DNA of 5,964 nt from Candidatus Dormiibacterota bacterium (GTDB lineage Bacteria > Chloroflexota > Dormibacteria > Aeolococcales > Aeolococcaceae): assembly GCA_003136295.1 (NCBI GenBank), contig PLDZ01000180.1, positions 6,548 through 12,511 on the forward strand, read 5' to 3'. The notes below the pieces were generated by a model. The model worked only from the letters and a program-made list of their open reading frames with translations. It was not told the DNA's origin and did not search any database. A program made the translations under genes and the position numbers. This document shows, one piece after another, positions 5,651 through 5,964 of this stretch. Each line of letters opens with the position of its first letter. Position 1 is the first letter of the stretch.

Positions 5651-5964
5651 ATGCGCGTACTGGTCGTCGAGGACGAACCCGAGGTTGCCGCAAGCCTGGC
5701 CCGAGGGCTGGCGGAAGCCGGCATCGCGGTGGACGTCGCCCTGAGCGGCGAGGAGGCCCTCGACTCGCTCCGATCCGCACTTGCCTACGATGTCGCCGTC
5801 CTCGACGTGATGCTCGGCGGCAACCTCGACGGCATGGACCTCTGCCGCCATCTCCGCCTCCAGGGAGCACCGACCGCGATCCTCATGCTCACCGCTCGCG
5901 ATGAGGTCAAGGACCGGCTTGCGGGCTTCGACGCCGGCGCCGACGATTACCTCGCCAAGCCCTT
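5651..5964 (+). CDS. Response regulator receiver domain, probably OmpR family (partial, cut by right edge)
   Basis: From the ATG at 5651 the frame stays open to the window end, giving about 104 residues. MRVLVVEDEPEVAASLARGL is the receiver N-terminus with acidic residues E8 and D9; VAVLDVML (48-55) holds the phosphoacceptor D52; LTARD (80-84) gives the switch T81; FDAGADDYLAKP (93-104) gives K103. Spacing of all key residues supports a phosphorylatable receiver. The FDAGADDYLxKP ending is typical of OmpR/PhoB-type regulators, whose DNA-binding winged helix would follow outside the window, and a histidine kinase gene may come after it. The usual LPG after the phosphoacceptor is replaced by LGGN with one extra residue before LDG. 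The gene diverges from the acetyltransferase. What it controls cannot be inferred. Confidence 0.9.
   Translation, partial: MRVLVVEDEPEVAASLARGLAEAGIAVDVALSGEEALDSLRSALAYDVAVLDVMLGGNLDGMDLCRHLRLQGAPTAILMLTARDEVKDRLAGFDAGADDYLAKP

Noticed and set aside
5101..5904. 267-residue plus-strand open frame across the acetyltransferase and into the regulator
   Set aside because: Antisense to the acetyltransferase and out of frame with the regulator; no recognisable domain.
1..5964. Defence system, mobile element or CRISPR array
   Set aside because: No repeats, transposase, integrase or nuclease motifs were seen; the content is catabolic, acetyltransferase and regulatory genes.

Overview
The window is very GC-rich and densely coded. 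Third codon positions are mostly G or C, GTG and TTG starts are common, and long antisense shadow frames run throughout. This fits a high-GC Actinomycetota chromosome; a deep actinobacterial lineage such as Thermoleophilia is possible, but the sequence alone does not fix the genus. No rRNA, tRNA, CRISPR, insertion sequence or prophage feature was seen. The only non-coding stretches are two short divergent intergenic regions (about 273-327 and 5587-5650), and neither reaches 300 bases.

Left part (1-5039): an aerobic, CoA-thioester aromatic degradation locus. At the left edge, on the minus strand, is the N-terminal part of an FAD monooxygenase of the anthraniloyl-CoA monooxygenase/reductase or salicylyl-CoA 5-hydroxylase type. 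It runs off the window. Diverging from it is a tightly packed plus-strand operon: creatininase-family amidohydrolase, benzoate/2-aminobenzoate-type CoA ligase, crotonase (enoyl-CoA hydratase family), RidA-family protein and acyl-CoA dehydrogenase. All four junctions inside the operon are 4-base overlaps of the form NTGA (TTGA, GTGA, GTGA, TTGA), so the genes are probably translationally coupled.

A coherent reading is that the ligase activates an aminobenzoate-like acid, the monooxygenase hydroxylates and dearomatises the CoA ester, the RidA-like and crotonase proteins handle the enamine or oxo ring intermediate and its opening, and the acyl-CoA dehydrogenase acts in the following beta-oxidation-like steps. 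The crotonase lacks both classical hydratase glutamates and carries an Asp at a position used by some other crotonases. The RidA protein lacks the canonical arginine. Both points suggest specialised chemistry. The creatininase-family gene has no obvious step and is the least explained member.

Right part (4996-5964): a minus-strand GNAT acetyltransferase resembling AAC(6')-Ib-type aminoglycoside acetyltransferases overlaps the 3' end of the dehydrogenase gene tail to tail by 44 bases. Across a 64-base gap, a plus-strand OmpR-like response regulator begins and is cut by the right edge. Both genes of this divergent pair have a plausible -10 element 6-7 bases before the ATG, suggesting leaderless transcripts.
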